DNA of 64,000 nucleotides, taken from assembly GCF_001045555.1 (NCBI RefSeq), contig NZ_LFBU01000001.1, positions 124,001-188,000 on the forward strand, read 5' to 3'. This DNA comes from Marinobacter subterrani (lineage in GTDB: Bacteria > Pseudomonadota > Gammaproteobacteria > Pseudomonadales > Oleiphilaceae). The notes under the pieces were generated by a model. The model saw only the letters and a list, made by a program, of their open reading frames with translations. It was not told the DNA's origin and ran no database searches. Both the position numbers and the translations under genes were made by a program. This document shows positions 50,743 through 59,380 of this stretch, in pieces (the stretch's first letter is position 1; the number at the start of each line of letters is the position of its first letter).

Positions 50743-51627
50743 TTAGTAACCAATTGCAACAAGATCGCCGGTCCATTCGCCGCCATCCCAACCACTGAGC
50801 GATATATTCTGACTGCTAAGATAACGCTGCCCTGCATTAAAATATGGCGTCATCCCTGCGGTTACACCGGAATTCTTGTCATTCAATGAGCCGAAAACTG
50901 AAAAAACTTGGTTGGGAAAGGAAATTGGAAAGTTCGCTGTTGCAGAGCCGGAGCTAGATGAAAAACTCACCCACTGGATGATCAATCCGTTTGGCAGTTT
51001 CTGGTAGCCCGGCCTCGCTTTGTTTCCGTTTCCTCCACCAAACGCGGCCACCAGTGCCGCCCCGTCAATCAACCGCCCCGGAGCGAACGCCCGGGCCTCG
51101 GCATCGGTCGCCACCAGCATCGGCGCGGTCCAGTCCGTGCCCCCATCCGCCGTCAGCATCATGCGCCGGCCAACTTCCAGGGCGACACTGACGGCGCCCT
51201 CGATGGTGTCCGGGTTCGTGCCGTCCGGGGTCACCGTCACGGCGTTGGCGCTGCTGTCGGTGCGCGCGATCGTGTACCCCAGGCCGGCGTCACTGTCGGC
51301 CGGCGGCAGCGCTAGGTCGACATTGCCAGCGCTCGCATCCACCAACACCAGCCCTGACTCGGCCACAGTCAGGGCCTTGGGGGACTCCGCACTGGTAACG
51401 GTCGTTACGCCACGCCCGGCCAGCCGCTGGATCGCGGCGAGCAGCTGGTCCTCGGTGTTGATGTCCGGCGCCACGCCGCCGGCTGAAAGGATCGCCAGCA
51501 GCTCACGCTGCAGCATGTTGAAATATGCGGACAGCATAGGCGTTGCCTGCTGACCCGTTGCCGGGTCGCCAGGGCGCCATTCGCCCTCGGCAGTTGCCCG
51601 TTCTGTAAATACTCCTACTTTCTCCAC
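50743..51627 (-). CDS. Phage tail fibre protein with gp53-like C-terminal domain
   Basis: A 294-residue protein starting at GTG with GAGGAG upstream. The N-terminal about 75 residues (EWRPGDPATGQQATPMLSAY, then LAILSAGGVAPD and LLAAIQRL) are the baseplate-attachment part. The middle is beta-rich (VTVTPDGTNPDTIEG), typical of a short fibre shaft. The C-terminal domain (GYQKLPNGLIIQWVSFS, then FPISFPNQVFSVFGS and LVAIGY) matches the gp53-like receptor-binding tip. This part decides host range and is expected to vary between relatives. Confidence 0.85.
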   Translation of the reverse strand: MEKVGVFTERATAEGEWRPGDPATGQQATPMLSAYFNMLQRELLAILSAGGVAPDINTEDQLLAAIQRLAGRGVTTVTSAESPKALTVAESGLVLVDASAGNVDLALPPADSDAGLGYTIARTDSSANAVTVTPDGTNPDTIEGAVSVALEVGRRMMLTADGGTDWTAPMLVATDAEARAFAPGRLIDGAALVAAFGGGNGNKARPGYQKLPNGLIIQWVSFSSSSGSATANFPISFPNQVFSVFGSLNDKNSGVTAGMTPYFNAGQRYLSSQNISLSGWDGGEWTGDLVAIGY

Positions 51628-51631
51628 GATG

Positions 51632-52258
51632 TCACTCCTCTATGTAACCTACTTGCAAAATCAGCCAGCTGGGCGCCGCCTCCCGCAGGGCGCACTCGAT
51701 CAGCTCGTCGCCCCAGGAACGCAAGGGGTCGCCGATCTGCGCCTCGTCCACTACTGACTCGCGCACCACCCCGTTGGGCAGCAGCACGCGCCAGGTGGAG
51801 TCCCAGTCGCTGCCGTTAATGTCGTCACCGATCACTGCGCCGGCGTGGCCGGTAGCTGTGTTCACCTCCACCGTGGCTTCGCGCAGCTCGATGACCTCGA
51901 TGTTCTCGTAACCCAGCCCGGCGGCCAGCTCGATGTAGTCAGCCGCCCGCATGCCTCCCTGTGAGACCACCCGGCCGACCAGCGCGGCCCGGCGGTCGGA
52001 CATGGACTGATCAGCCGGCGCACAATCGCCGGGCAGCCCATAGCTGGCTTCCCACTCCTCGAACAGGTACAGCGCCCGGCGGGGGTCGGCTTCCAGCAGC
52101 ATATCCGCGACACGCGAGTCCACGCGGGCGAACTCCTGGGCCGAACCGTCCAGCAGCCGCTGCACGTTGCTCTCCGGCTCCACTGGCCACACCATCCCCG
52201 GCGGCAGCAGGCTGAACAGCAGCCCCCGGTAGTCCTGGGCGGTCAGGTTCAGATCCAT
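51632..52258 (-). CDS. Mu gp48-like tail protein (YmfQ / DUF2313)
   Basis: A 208-residue protein beginning MDLNLTAQDYRGLLFSLLPP, with GMVWPVEPESNVQRLLDG as the family start and SYGLPGDCAPADQSMSDRRA in the middle. These proteins sit between baseplate J and the fibre in Mu and are presumed to connect them. Its start overlaps the baseplate J stop by 10 bases. Confidence 0.88.
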   Translation of the reverse strand: MDLNLTAQDYRGLLFSLLPPGMVWPVEPESNVQRLLDGSAQEFARVDSRVADMLLEADPRRALYLFEEWEASYGLPGDCAPADQSMSDRRAALVGRVVSQGGMRAADYIELAAGLGYENIEVIELREATVEVNTATGHAGAVIGDDINGSDWDSTWRVLLPNGVVRESVVDEAQIGDPLRSWGDELIECALREAAPSWLILQVGYIEE

Positions 52259-53295
52259 GTGACCCCTCCCCAGACGGGCAGCTCACCCGTGGCGTACTCG
52301 ATGTTCGCCGTGGGCCACTGCAGGTCGTAGTCCTCGATGCCGGCCGCCGAACTGATCGCATGGCGCACGCGGGTGATCAGTAGGGTGCCGCCGGGTTCGC
52401 CCTCGCGCTCCACCAGGTCCTGCAGGCCGGCCGCTGCCGCCGCGCGCACCTCGGCCGTGTCAGGCGTCACCGACAGCTGCGGCGCGAAGTCCACCGGCGT
52501 CGGGGCGATCACATACAAGTGCGCGGTCACGTTCTTGCGCTCGGTGATATAGTCGAACACCGCGTCCAGCAGCTGCTGGGACGGCAGCGGCCCGTCGGCG
52601 GCATCGTCGGCCATGATGCGGATCACGACAGACCCCGCGCCCATGCCCAGCGGGTCCTCCCAGGCCCTGGTCACGCCCGGCACTTCCAGCGCCCAGCCTT
52701 CCCAGTCACCCTCGGCGCCACCGCGCGGCACCCGTGCCCGGCGCTGCAGGATGCGATCGCGCCAGCTGCTGTAGGCTTCCAGATCCGCACCGCCCTGCAG
52801 GCCATCGGCCCCCACCACGGCCTTGCTGTCCACGCCTGGAATCGGTGACACCAGGCTAAGCTCGGCACCGGCGGACTGATCACCGGCCGCGCCGGCTTCC
52901 AGCGCTTCGACGGTGGCCACGGCCGTGCCTCCGGCGATCGCCACCTCCTCGGCGGTCTCGTACTCCTGGCCGTCCAGCTGCAGGCGGGTGCTGGCGATGA
53001 TCACCGCGCCATCGGTGCCGGTGAAGGTCACCTCGCCGGTGGCCTGGGATGCCTGGCGGCGGGGAACACCGGCGCTGTGCAGGTGCAGCAGGTCGTCGTC
53101 GCAGGTCTCCGGGAACATCTGCCGTTCCAGCCACTGCAGGTACCCATAAAGGCCGTGCGTTACCCCGGCCTGGCTTGTTGCCAGGGCCTGGGTCAGGCGG
53201 GTGGCCAGCGCCGCCTGCGCACCGGGCAGCCGTGACAGCAGGTCCTGGTCGACCCGCGCCATCAGCTCCGGTAGTGAAGGCCGTTTAAACCCCAT
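52249..53295 (-). CDS. Baseplate J-like protein (Mu gp47)
   Basis: A 348-residue wedge component of the contractile baseplate. The N-terminus MGFKRPSLPELMARVDQDLL and the segment GLYGYLQWLERQMFPETCDD are characteristic. The J domain includes EVTFTGTDGAVI and the LQGGADLEAYSSWRDRILQR region near residue 165. ATAHLY-type strands (NVTAHLYVIAPTPVDF) follow. Gene order gp46-gp47-gp48 is as in Mu. Confidence 0.93.
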   Translation of the reverse strand: MGFKRPSLPELMARVDQDLLSRLPGAQAALATRLTQALATSQAGVTHGLYGYLQWLERQMFPETCDDDLLHLHSAGVPRRQASQATGEVTFTGTDGAVIIASTRLQLDGQEYETAEEVAIAGGTAVATVEALEAGAAGDQSAGAELSLVSPIPGVDSKAVVGADGLQGGADLEAYSSWRDRILQRRARVPRGGAEGDWEGWALEVPGVTRAWEDPLGMGAGSVVIRIMADDAADGPLPSQQLLDAVFDYITERKNVTAHLYVIAPTPVDFAPQLSVTPDTAEVRAAAAAGLQDLVEREGEPGGTLLITRVRHAISSAAGIEDYDLQWPTANIEYATGELPVWGGVTWI

Positions 53296-53306
53296 CTAAC
53301 CCTCCG

Positions 53307-53750
53307 TTATGCGGCGTTTCGCCACACGTAGTCGTATTGCCGTTCCAGCACCGCGCGATCGCCGCGCCGGATCACCACCCGCAGCCCCAGGGTGTCGCGC
53401 CGCATGTGCCACGCCTCCACCTCCACGGCCTCGGCCACCTCGTCCTCGATCAGCCACGCCAGCGCCTCCTCGGCATACTCCTGGGCGCGCCGCAGCACCT
53501 CGTCCTGTTCCTTCTCCCGGTGCAGCAACCACAGGCGGGAACCATGGGGCCGGTCGCGGTAGGCGTCTGCCCAGTAGCCCCGGCGGTCGCCCGTGCCATC
53601 CGGCAGCCGGTCCTCGTCCAGGGCTCGCCGATCGGTGAACAGGGAAAGGGTCACCGCCGTCTGCAGGCCCTCGTCGGTCGCCAGGTCTCCGCCCTCGATT
53701 GCCAGGTCGAAGCGCTTGGCGCCGGCGTCGTACTTCAATGCGATGTCCAT
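53307..53750 (-). CDS. Mu gp46-like baseplate protein
   Basis: A 147-residue protein: MDIALKYDAGAKRFDLAIEG at the start, followed by LATDEGLQTAVTLSLFTDRR and GYWADAYRDRPHGSRLWLL, all hallmarks of the GP46 family. The protein is a small wedge/sheath-initiator-like component of the baseplate. It overlaps gp45 at a shared base (ATGA-type junction). Confidence 0.92.
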   Translation of the reverse strand: MDIALKYDAGAKRFDLAIEGGDLATDEGLQTAVTLSLFTDRRALDEDRLPDGTGDRRGYWADAYRDRPHGSRLWLLHREKEQDEVLRRAQEYAEEALAWLIEDEVAEAVEVEAWHMRRDTLGLRVVIRRGDRAVLERQYDYVWRNAA

Positions 53751-54343
53751 CAGCCCATCTCCTGGTTAGGCGTGCTGGTCGTTCCGCCACTGTCGCCGCC
53801 GTGGTTGTGGCCGTTGTAGGTGTCGCGCATGCCCTGCATGGTGCCCGTGGCGTCGCGCACCTGGCCGGCGGCCTCGATGTCGCCGGTGGCGATCACCTTG
53901 GGGGTGTTCAGCGTCACGCTAGTGCTGCAGTTGAACACTGCCTCCGGGGCGGTCACCTCCAGCTTGCTGCCAGCCTTCACGGCGATGATCTTGCCCCGCT
54001 TGAAGCGGATCTCGTCGCCCTCGTCGGTGTATAGGCACACCTCGCCAGCGGCCAGGCCCTTCGGCCGGTACCGCCGGTCGTCCACCGACAGCGCGACCAG
54101 GTGGGCACGGGCACCACCCACGGCTGCCACGATCGCCTCGGCCCCTGGGTGCGGGTGGCTGGTGTAGCCGTATTCCTGGAAGCGCTCGGCCCACGCCGGC
54201 TCGCCACCCAGCAGCGACACCTGCACGCCCTGCAGCTTCAGGCTGTCGTCCACCAGCTTCAGCACGCCACGGGAGACCAGCAGGCGGATGCGCCGCCACA
54301 CCGGCCCCATCAGGCGCTGCCAGGTGCGTCTCTGATCAGCCAT
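53750..54343 (-). CDS. Baseplate assembly protein V / spike (Mu gp45)
   Basis: A 197-residue protein from the ATG overlapping the gp44 stop (MADQRRTWQRLMGPVWRRIR). An N-terminal OB-fold region includes VQVSLLGGEPAWAERFQEYG and HPHPGAEAIVAAVGG. The C-terminal part (KLEVTAPEAVFNCSTSVTLN, then TPKVIATGDIEAAGQV) is the triple-stranded beta-helix of the membrane-piercing spike. The tip ends TYNGHNHGGDSGGTT; a His-x-His pair (HNH) here probably binds the iron ion found in Mu gp45 and P2 gpV tips. Confidence 0.92.
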   Translation of the reverse strand: MADQRRTWQRLMGPVWRRIRLLVSRGVLKLVDDSLKLQGVQVSLLGGEPAWAERFQEYGYTSHPHPGAEAIVAAVGGARAHLVALSVDDRRYRPKGLAAGEVCLYTDEGDEIRFKRGKIIAVKAGSKLEVTAPEAVFNCSTSVTLNTPKVIATGDIEAAGQVRDATGTMQGMRDTYNGHNHGGDSGGTTSTPNQEMG

Positions 54344-55407
54344 CACCACCCCCATCCGGCCGGGGTGCCGCTGCTGTCGCTGGGCTCCGGCTCCGGTACC
54401 GGCACTGGCTCGAAGGCCGCCGGCGGGGCCACGCGCAGTTCGGCGGTGCGGCCCTGGTTGCTCTCGATCAGCTGCACGTCGCTGATCAGCAGCTGCTCGT
54501 CCAGTCCCAGATAGGCGTCCCGCACTTGCACCAGGTCACCAGGCCGCCACACGCCCTGTTCATGCCGCCAGGTGCCCACGGTGTAGGTCACGCCCCGACC
54601 CTTGGCCCAGCGCATCCGCGCCTCCAGTTCCGCGCGGGCCTTGCAGTCCGCCGAATCGGCCGGGGTATCGCACACGATCAGGGTGGCGCGCGGCTTGCGG
54701 ATTCTTGGGTCGGTCACCTGGGCGGTAGGGCCGGCCGCGTCTTCGCCGTTCCAGTCGTCGGTGCCGGGTGTCTGGCCTTCCACGATATAGACGTTGAAGC
54801 GGTCCCGATCGCTGAAAGCCCCGGACCCCTTGCGGATGTTTCCGCCCAGCTCCAGCATCGTGCGGATCTCCCGCTGCACCGCGTGCACAATCACCAGGCG
54901 GCCCTGGGCGTCGCTCACGATCCGGGCGCCCCGGATCTGCGCCGCGCGCTCGATGGCCTCGGCGATCGGCTGGCCATCCTCCAGGGTGAAGTTGCGGAAC
55001 ACCTTGTTATTGCCCACGGCGTCCACCACCTCGATGCCATACGGCGCTGCCAGCTTTTCGGCGATCTGCTTCAAGGTCAGGCCCGTCAGCGGGGTATCCT
55101 TGCCGCTGCAGTCGATCAGGTCCGCCGCCTTGCTCCGGCCGCTGGCCGATATGGTGTGGCTGGTCGCGTCGTAGTCCGGCAGCACCTCGTCCAGGTAGCC
55201 GGTCACCACCAGCTCGTCGCCCACCTTAACGGTGCAGGCTTCGCCAGGCGTTACCGGCCGCACCAGGCCGGACTCGGCCCAGCGCTCGGTCAGGGTCAGC
55301 TCGAAGCTGTCGGCGATCTGTTCCAGGGACAACCGGATGCGCACCTCCTGCCAGCCCTGGTGGCGCATGCTGCCGATCTGCAGCGTTACCGGGTCGCGGT
55401 TACTCAC
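54343..55407 (-). CDS. Baseplate hub protein (Mu gp44 / P)
   Basis: A 354-residue hub protein of the late-control-D / gp27-like type. It starts at GTG (MSNRDPVTLQIGSMRHQGWQ) with GGAGG about 8 bases upstream, inside the end of gene N. ISASGRSKAADLIDCSGKDT and LTGLTLKQIAEKLAAPYGIE are family signatures. The C-terminal 25 residues (FEPVPVPEPEPSDSSGT) are a Pro/Glu linker-like tail. The spike gp45 follows directly. Confidence 0.92.
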   Translation of the reverse strand: MSNRDPVTLQIGSMRHQGWQEVRIRLSLEQIADSFELTLTERWAESGLVRPVTPGEACTVKVGDELVVTGYLDEVLPDYDATSHTISASGRSKAADLIDCSGKDTPLTGLTLKQIAEKLAAPYGIEVVDAVGNNKVFRNFTLEDGQPIAEAIERAAQIRGARIVSDAQGRLVIVHAVQREIRTMLELGGNIRKGSGAFSDRDRFNVYIVEGQTPGTDDWNGEDAAGPTAQVTDPRIRKPRATLIVCDTPADSADCKARAELEARMRWAKGRGVTYTVGTWRHEQGVWRPGDLVQVRDAYLGLDEQLLISDVQLIESNQGRTAELRVAPPAAFEPVPVPEPEPSDSSGTPAGWGW

Positions 55408-56650
55408 TCAGCACCTCCAGATCCATGCCGCCGCGCAGGGCGCCGGGGTGGCGGGCGCTGTTGCGCACCACGATCTCGTCCGCCCGGGTGGCGTCGCCAT
55501 AAAGCCGGTGGGCAACCACCAGGGCGGGCAGCGTCCGCTGCGGTGTGTAGGTGGTCATGCCAGGCAGCGCCACCGCACGGGTGCGCAAATCGTCGGAGAC
55601 CTTGGCCCGCAGATCCACCAGGGCGGCATACACCGCGTCGGTGATGGCCTCGTCGGTGGTCATCTGGCGGTCGATCAGCTCCAGGGTGTTGGCCCCGGCG
55701 TCCTGGGCGTCCTGCCGGCTCATCCAGTCGGTGTCAGCCACCAGGCGCGCGGCGGCCAGAGTTGCCGCCCGGCTGTTCAGCTGCCGGGCGGCGATGGTGT
55801 TCTGTGCTCGCTGCCGGCGCTCGGGCGTGTCCGCCACGGGCGGGGTCACGCTGTCGCCGCTGATTCCTGTCTCCAGCAGCAGCCGGGCCGCACGGGTCGG
55901 GGTGCCCGGGGTCAGCAGCACACGGCCGCCGCCCTCGTCGTCGCTCTTGCCCAGGATGGTGTTGCCGCTGTACAGGTCCAGGGCGTTGATCGGTCGCAGC
56001 ACCGCGTTGCGCAGGCGATTGAAGCCGCCCAGCACGATGCCCACCATGTTCATCGGGGCGCGGATCTGCGCCGCCACCTCGTCGGCAATGCCGCCCACCA
56101 CGTCCTCGATGCCCTGCATCACGGCCGCCAGGTCACGCTCCACCGCCACCAGGGACCAGCCCAGCAGGCCCTCCACGCTCCACTTGTCCGCGAAGTCCTC
56201 GGCCAGGGCCTCCTCGAAGGCGTCCGCCGATTGCTGGACCTCCCGCTGGGTGTCCACCGTGGTGGCCGGGTAGGCTTCCGTACCCGCCTCGGTGAACGTC
56301 ACCTGAAAGTCGCAAACGCCGCCGTCGCGGGTGGTCTCGCTCCAGCGCACGTCGCTGGCCACGGCCGTGAAGCTGCCCAGGTAAGGGTGCACCAGGGTGG
56401 CCGCGCCCGGGGCGTCCAGGGCATCGATCAGCGCATCGCGCTGGAGGTCGTAATCGTCGCCGGCCACGAACAGCGCCAAGCGCCACTCCCGGGCATTGAG
56501 CCCCATGTCCTCGGCATAGGGCAGATTGCGCCGTGGATACTCATGGATCAGCCACCGGCGGCCGCCCTTGGTGTCGGAGCGCTCCACGTGGAAGCGCACA
56601 CCGCGATAGGAGCCCGTCAATTCCGGGTCGATACGATCACGCCAGCTCAT
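55400..56650 (-). CDS. DNA circularisation / tail protein N (Mu gp43)
   Basis: A 416-residue protein: MSWRDRIDPELTGSYRGVRF and TKGGRRWLIHEYPRRNLPYA define the DNA_circ_N domain. YDLQRDALIDALDAPGAATLVHPYLG (split across residues 70-95) is also conserved. Despite the historical name it is a structural tail protein placed between the tape measure and hub genes. The opposite-strand moron is wedged between this gene and the tape measure, starting 43 bases from this gene's start. Confidence 0.9.
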   Translation of the reverse strand: MSWRDRIDPELTGSYRGVRFHVERSDTKGGRRWLIHEYPRRNLPYAEDMGLNAREWRLALFVAGDDYDLQRDALIDALDAPGAATLVHPYLGSFTAVASDVRWSETTRDGGVCDFQVTFTEAGTEAYPATTVDTQREVQQSADAFEEALAEDFADKWSVEGLLGWSLVAVERDLAAVMQGIEDVVGGIADEVAAQIRAPMNMVGIVLGGFNRLRNAVLRPINALDLYSGNTILGKSDDEGGGRVLLTPGTPTRAARLLLETGISGDSVTPPVADTPERRQRAQNTIAARQLNSRAATLAAARLVADTDWMSRQDAQDAGANTLELIDRQMTTDEAITDAVYAALVDLRAKVSDDLRTRAVALPGMTTYTPQRTLPALVVAHRLYGDATRADEIVVRNSARHPGALRGGMDLEVLSE

Positions 56651-56693
56651 GTGCTACCCTTTTGGACTGTCTGAAAAACAAGGAGAAAATTCC

Positions 56694-57437
56694 GTGTCCG
56701 ATATCTTTTTGGTTGTACTGTTGCTCTCTCTGATCGCTCTCGTCGCGGGGATGATTAAGCCGCGCTGGGCACTGCCCTGGGCATCGACACCCAGTCGCGG
56801 CAAGGCGGCCGGCCTTTATGTCGCCGCTATCCTGGCCAGCTTTGTCGGCTTCGGCATCACGACAGACCAGGCCAAAAAGGCCACGGCGGACGCCACGGAA
56901 ACAGAGCAACGCACGACTACGGAGACCGCCCAACCAGAGCCGGCAGCAGAGCCCGAACCCGAACCACTCTCTCCGGCTGAACTTGCCGCCAACAACATGC
57001 CGGAAGCACAAAAGAGCTTTTTGGCTGTTATGGCTGATGCGGCCAGAGCATACGAAGACGCCCCCAATGAACTCGTGAAATCCACCATCGAGCGCGACCG
57101 CCGGACGGACTCCCGAGAATTCACCAAGGACGGCTTGACTGCGTGGACCGGGGTGTTGGAGCGCCTGGAAACAAACGGGGACGGCAACGGTATCGTCGTG
57201 ATTCGGGCCAACTCGCACACCACCTTCCAGACCTGGAACAACGCGTACTCTGATGCCCAATACAACACGCTGATTCCGAACGGCTCCGAGCTTTACACCA
57301 AGGTTGCCCAACTTTCGGTCGGCGCGCCGGTCCGCTTCTCCGGCAACATTGTTTCGGAGGGCAGCGCAACCGAGAGGGGCTCCGTGATTGAACCTGAGTT
57401 CATCGTCCGATTTAGCAACGTCGAAGCGCTTCATTAA
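56694..57437 (+). CDS. Opposite-strand membrane-anchored prophage cargo (moron) of unknown function
   Basis: A 247-residue protein starting at GTG with a strong AAGGAG site 8 bases upstream. Two hydrophobic helices at about residues 3-20 (DIFLVVLLLSLIALVAGMI) and 39-56 (GLYVAAILASFVGFGI) flank a short KPRW turn. A Pro/Glu-rich linker follows (about residues 65-100, AQPEPAAEPEPEP). The C-terminal domain (about residues 105-247) reads GVLERLETNGDGNGIVVIRA, TFQTWNNAYSDAQYNTLIPN, GAPVRFSGNI and EPEFIVRFSNVEAL, a predicted small beta barrel resembling OB-fold domains of unnamed proteins. It is the only plus-strand gene in the prophage, and its stop overlaps the tape measure stop by 4 bases. Function not recognised; superinfection exclusion or other lysogen benefit is a guess from position. 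Confidence 0.82.
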   Translation: MSDIFLVVLLLSLIALVAGMIKPRWALPWASTPSRGKAAGLYVAAILASFVGFGITTDQAKKATADATETEQRTTTETAQPEPAAEPEPEPLSPAELAANNMPEAQKSFLAVMADAARAYEDAPNELVKSTIERDRRTDSREFTKDGLTAWTGVLERLETNGDGNGIVVIRANSHTTFQTWNNAYSDAQYNTLIPNGSELYTKVAQLSVGAPVRFSGNIVSEGSATERGSVIEPEFIVRFSNVEALH

Positions 57438-59380
57438 GGCGCCACCCCCAGCACTCCCGATTCCACATCGAAGTCCATGCCCCCGTTGCGGCGAGCCTCC
57501 GCGACGCGGGGCCGCCCCTCCGAATCCACCACGATCCTCAGCTCGCCACCCACCTCGGCCCGTGCCGGGCCAGGCATCGCGCCCCGGCGGTTATCGGCCA
57601 CCGGCGCGCCGGTCGGCATCGGTGCAGCCATTCCGCCCAGCCCCAGGCGGTCCTTCACCCAGTCCGGCATCCACTCGATCAGCCCGGTGACGCGCTCCGA
57701 TAGCCAACCGGTCAGCTGCGACCACTGGGCGCTGATCCCATCCCACAGCCCGCCGATCCACTCCTGACCCATCTCGGTCAGCGGCCGCGCGCCGAACAGC
57801 TCGAACACCGCGTCGATGCCTTTCATCAGCAGAGCGGCCGGACTGAAAGCCAGCAGGTCCTTGGCCACCTGGCCGATGCCCTGGCTGAAATAACCGGCGA
57901 TGCCGTCCCACATACCGCCGAACCATTCCGCGATACCGTCCCAGTGCCGATAGATCAGCCCCGCCGGCGTCCAGGCCAGCAGGTCGCCCGCGATCTCGCC
58001 TGCGCCACGGCTGAAAAAGTCTTTCACCCCTTGCCACAGGTTGCCGAACCATTCGGCGATGCCTTCCCAGTTGCGATAGATTAGGTACACCGCCCCGGCC
58101 ACAGCGGTTACGCCCGCGATGATCCAGCCGATCGGGGTTGCCATCAGGGCAAGGCCCAAGGCGCGAATGCCGGCAATGGCAGCGGGCACCGCGCGCGTCG
58201 CCAGGCCGATCAGCCCGGTACCCATGCGGGTGCTCATGGCCCCAGCTAGGAGGGATGCCCGGCCAAACGCCATCAGGCGCTTGCCGCCACTGAGGAGGCC
58301 GCGCCCTACCCACAGCAAGCCTTTCACCACGGTCTTGCCAGCCGTCCAGGCAAAGACTCCTAGTTGGACAGTGGCTAGTACCAGCGACAGCAGGAACTTG
58401 CCAGCCATCAGGCCGGCAACAATGCCCAGCAGATTGGCATAGCCACCAACACGATCAGCGGCCCAGCTCACCGCAGCACCCACCATCTGCATACCGCGCC
58501 AAATATCCCGGATGCCGTCCAGAATGTCGCTGGCCACAGCCTCACGGTTAGCCTGGCCCAGGGCACCCATGCGGCCGATCCACTCATTGATCGCCGGCAG
58601 CAGCTCGCCCACCACCGACGCCTGGATGCCGAACAGTACCGTGCGCAGGTCGCCCATCTGGCGGGTGTACTCGCGGCTGTTCTCGATTTCCTCCTCGGTC
58701 AGGATGGCGCCACGGTCCCGGCCGGCCTGCATCATCCGCTCGATCTCCTCGCGGGTGGCGCCCAGCATTTCCACCATCTGCTCGCCACCCTGACCGCCGA
58801 AGATCTCGTCCATCACCCGCTGGCGAGCGGCGTCGTTCTCCAGGCTGCCCAGGCGCGAACGCACCAGGTCGAACATGGCGGCCGTGTCGCCGCCGGTCTT
58901 GCGCAGCTCCTCAACGCCAATGCCCAGCCGTCCGAAGGCTTCCGCCGCCGGGCCGCCAGCAGTGACCACGAACTCGTCTGCCCTCAGGGACAGCTCTTTC
59001 AGGCCGTCCACCAGGGCGTCGTTCTGTACCCCGAACTGCTTGCCGACGTACTGCCACTCCTGCAGCCAGGTGGTGCCCACGCCCACGCGCTCGGCCGCGT
59101 TCATCACCTCGTTGCCCAGGTCGGTGACCCCCGACACCAGGCGTTCCGTACCCCAAACCGCGCCGGCAGTAATACCCCCCATCCATAGCAGGCGCTGGCC
59201 CAGCCCCTGGGCGCGCTCCATGACGGCACCCAGGGACTGACTCACGCGGCGGCCGGAGGCGGCCAGACGGTCCAGCCCGGCCCGACGCGCCAGGCCTGAC
59301 AGCGACTGCTGAATGCGACGGACCGGGCGGGTCACTCGATCCACCAGCTCCATGACAACGCTGGTCACCATGCTACCCAT
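57434..59380 (-). CDS. Phage tail tape measure protein (Mu gp42)
   Basis: A 648-residue protein that sets tail length and is ejected with the DNA. The N-terminal part is coiled (LVDRVTRPVRRIQQSLSGLA). The PhageMin_Tail domain (SGVTDLGNEVMNAAERVGVG, LQEWQYVGKQFGVQNDALVD) covers about residues 60-250. Hydrophobic helices lie at about residues 310-345 and 405-435. After that are tandem about 40-residue repeats built on YRNWEGIAEWFGNLWQGVKD and YRHWDGIAEWFGGMWDGIAG. Length is close to Mu gp42. The start overlaps the frameshift product's stop by 8 bases. Confidence 0.93.
   Translation of the reverse strand: MGSMVTSVVMELVDRVTRPVRRIQQSLSGLARRAGLDRLAASGRRVSQSLGAVMERAQGLGQRLLWMGGITAGAVWGTERLVSGVTDLGNEVMNAAERVGVGTTWLQEWQYVGKQFGVQNDALVDGLKELSLRADEFVVTAGGPAAEAFGRLGIGVEELRKTGGDTAAMFDLVRSRLGSLENDAARQRVMDEIFGGQGGEQMVEMLGATREEIERMMQAGRDRGAILTEEEIENSREYTRQMGDLRTVLFGIQASVVGELLPAINEWIGRMGALGQANREAVASDILDGIRDIWRGMQMVGAAVSWAADRVGGYANLLGIVAGLMAGKFLLSLVLATVQLGVFAWTAGKTVVKGLLWVGRGLLSGGKRLMAFGRASLLAGAMSTRMGTGLIGLATRAVPAAIAGIRALGLALMATPIGWIIAGVTAVAGAVYLIYRNWEGIAEWFGNLWQGVKDFFSRGAGEIAGDLLAWTPAGLIYRHWDGIAEWFGGMWDGIAGYFSQGIGQVAKDLLAFSPAALLMKGIDAVFELFGARPLTEMGQEWIGGLWDGISAQWSQLTGWLSERVTGLIEWMPDWVKDRLGLGGMAAPMPTGAPVADNRRGAMPGPARAEVGGELRIVVDSEGRPRVAEARRNGGMDFDVESGVLGVAP

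Noticed and set aside
54526..55644. 372-residue open frame antisense to the gp44 hub gene
   Set aside because: Same shadow composition; the hub gene has clear family motifs on the minus strand.
55232..56674. 480-residue open frame antisense to prophage gene N
   Set aside because: Considered as a possible second plus-strand cargo gene upstream of the moron, but composition is shadow-like and N is well supported.
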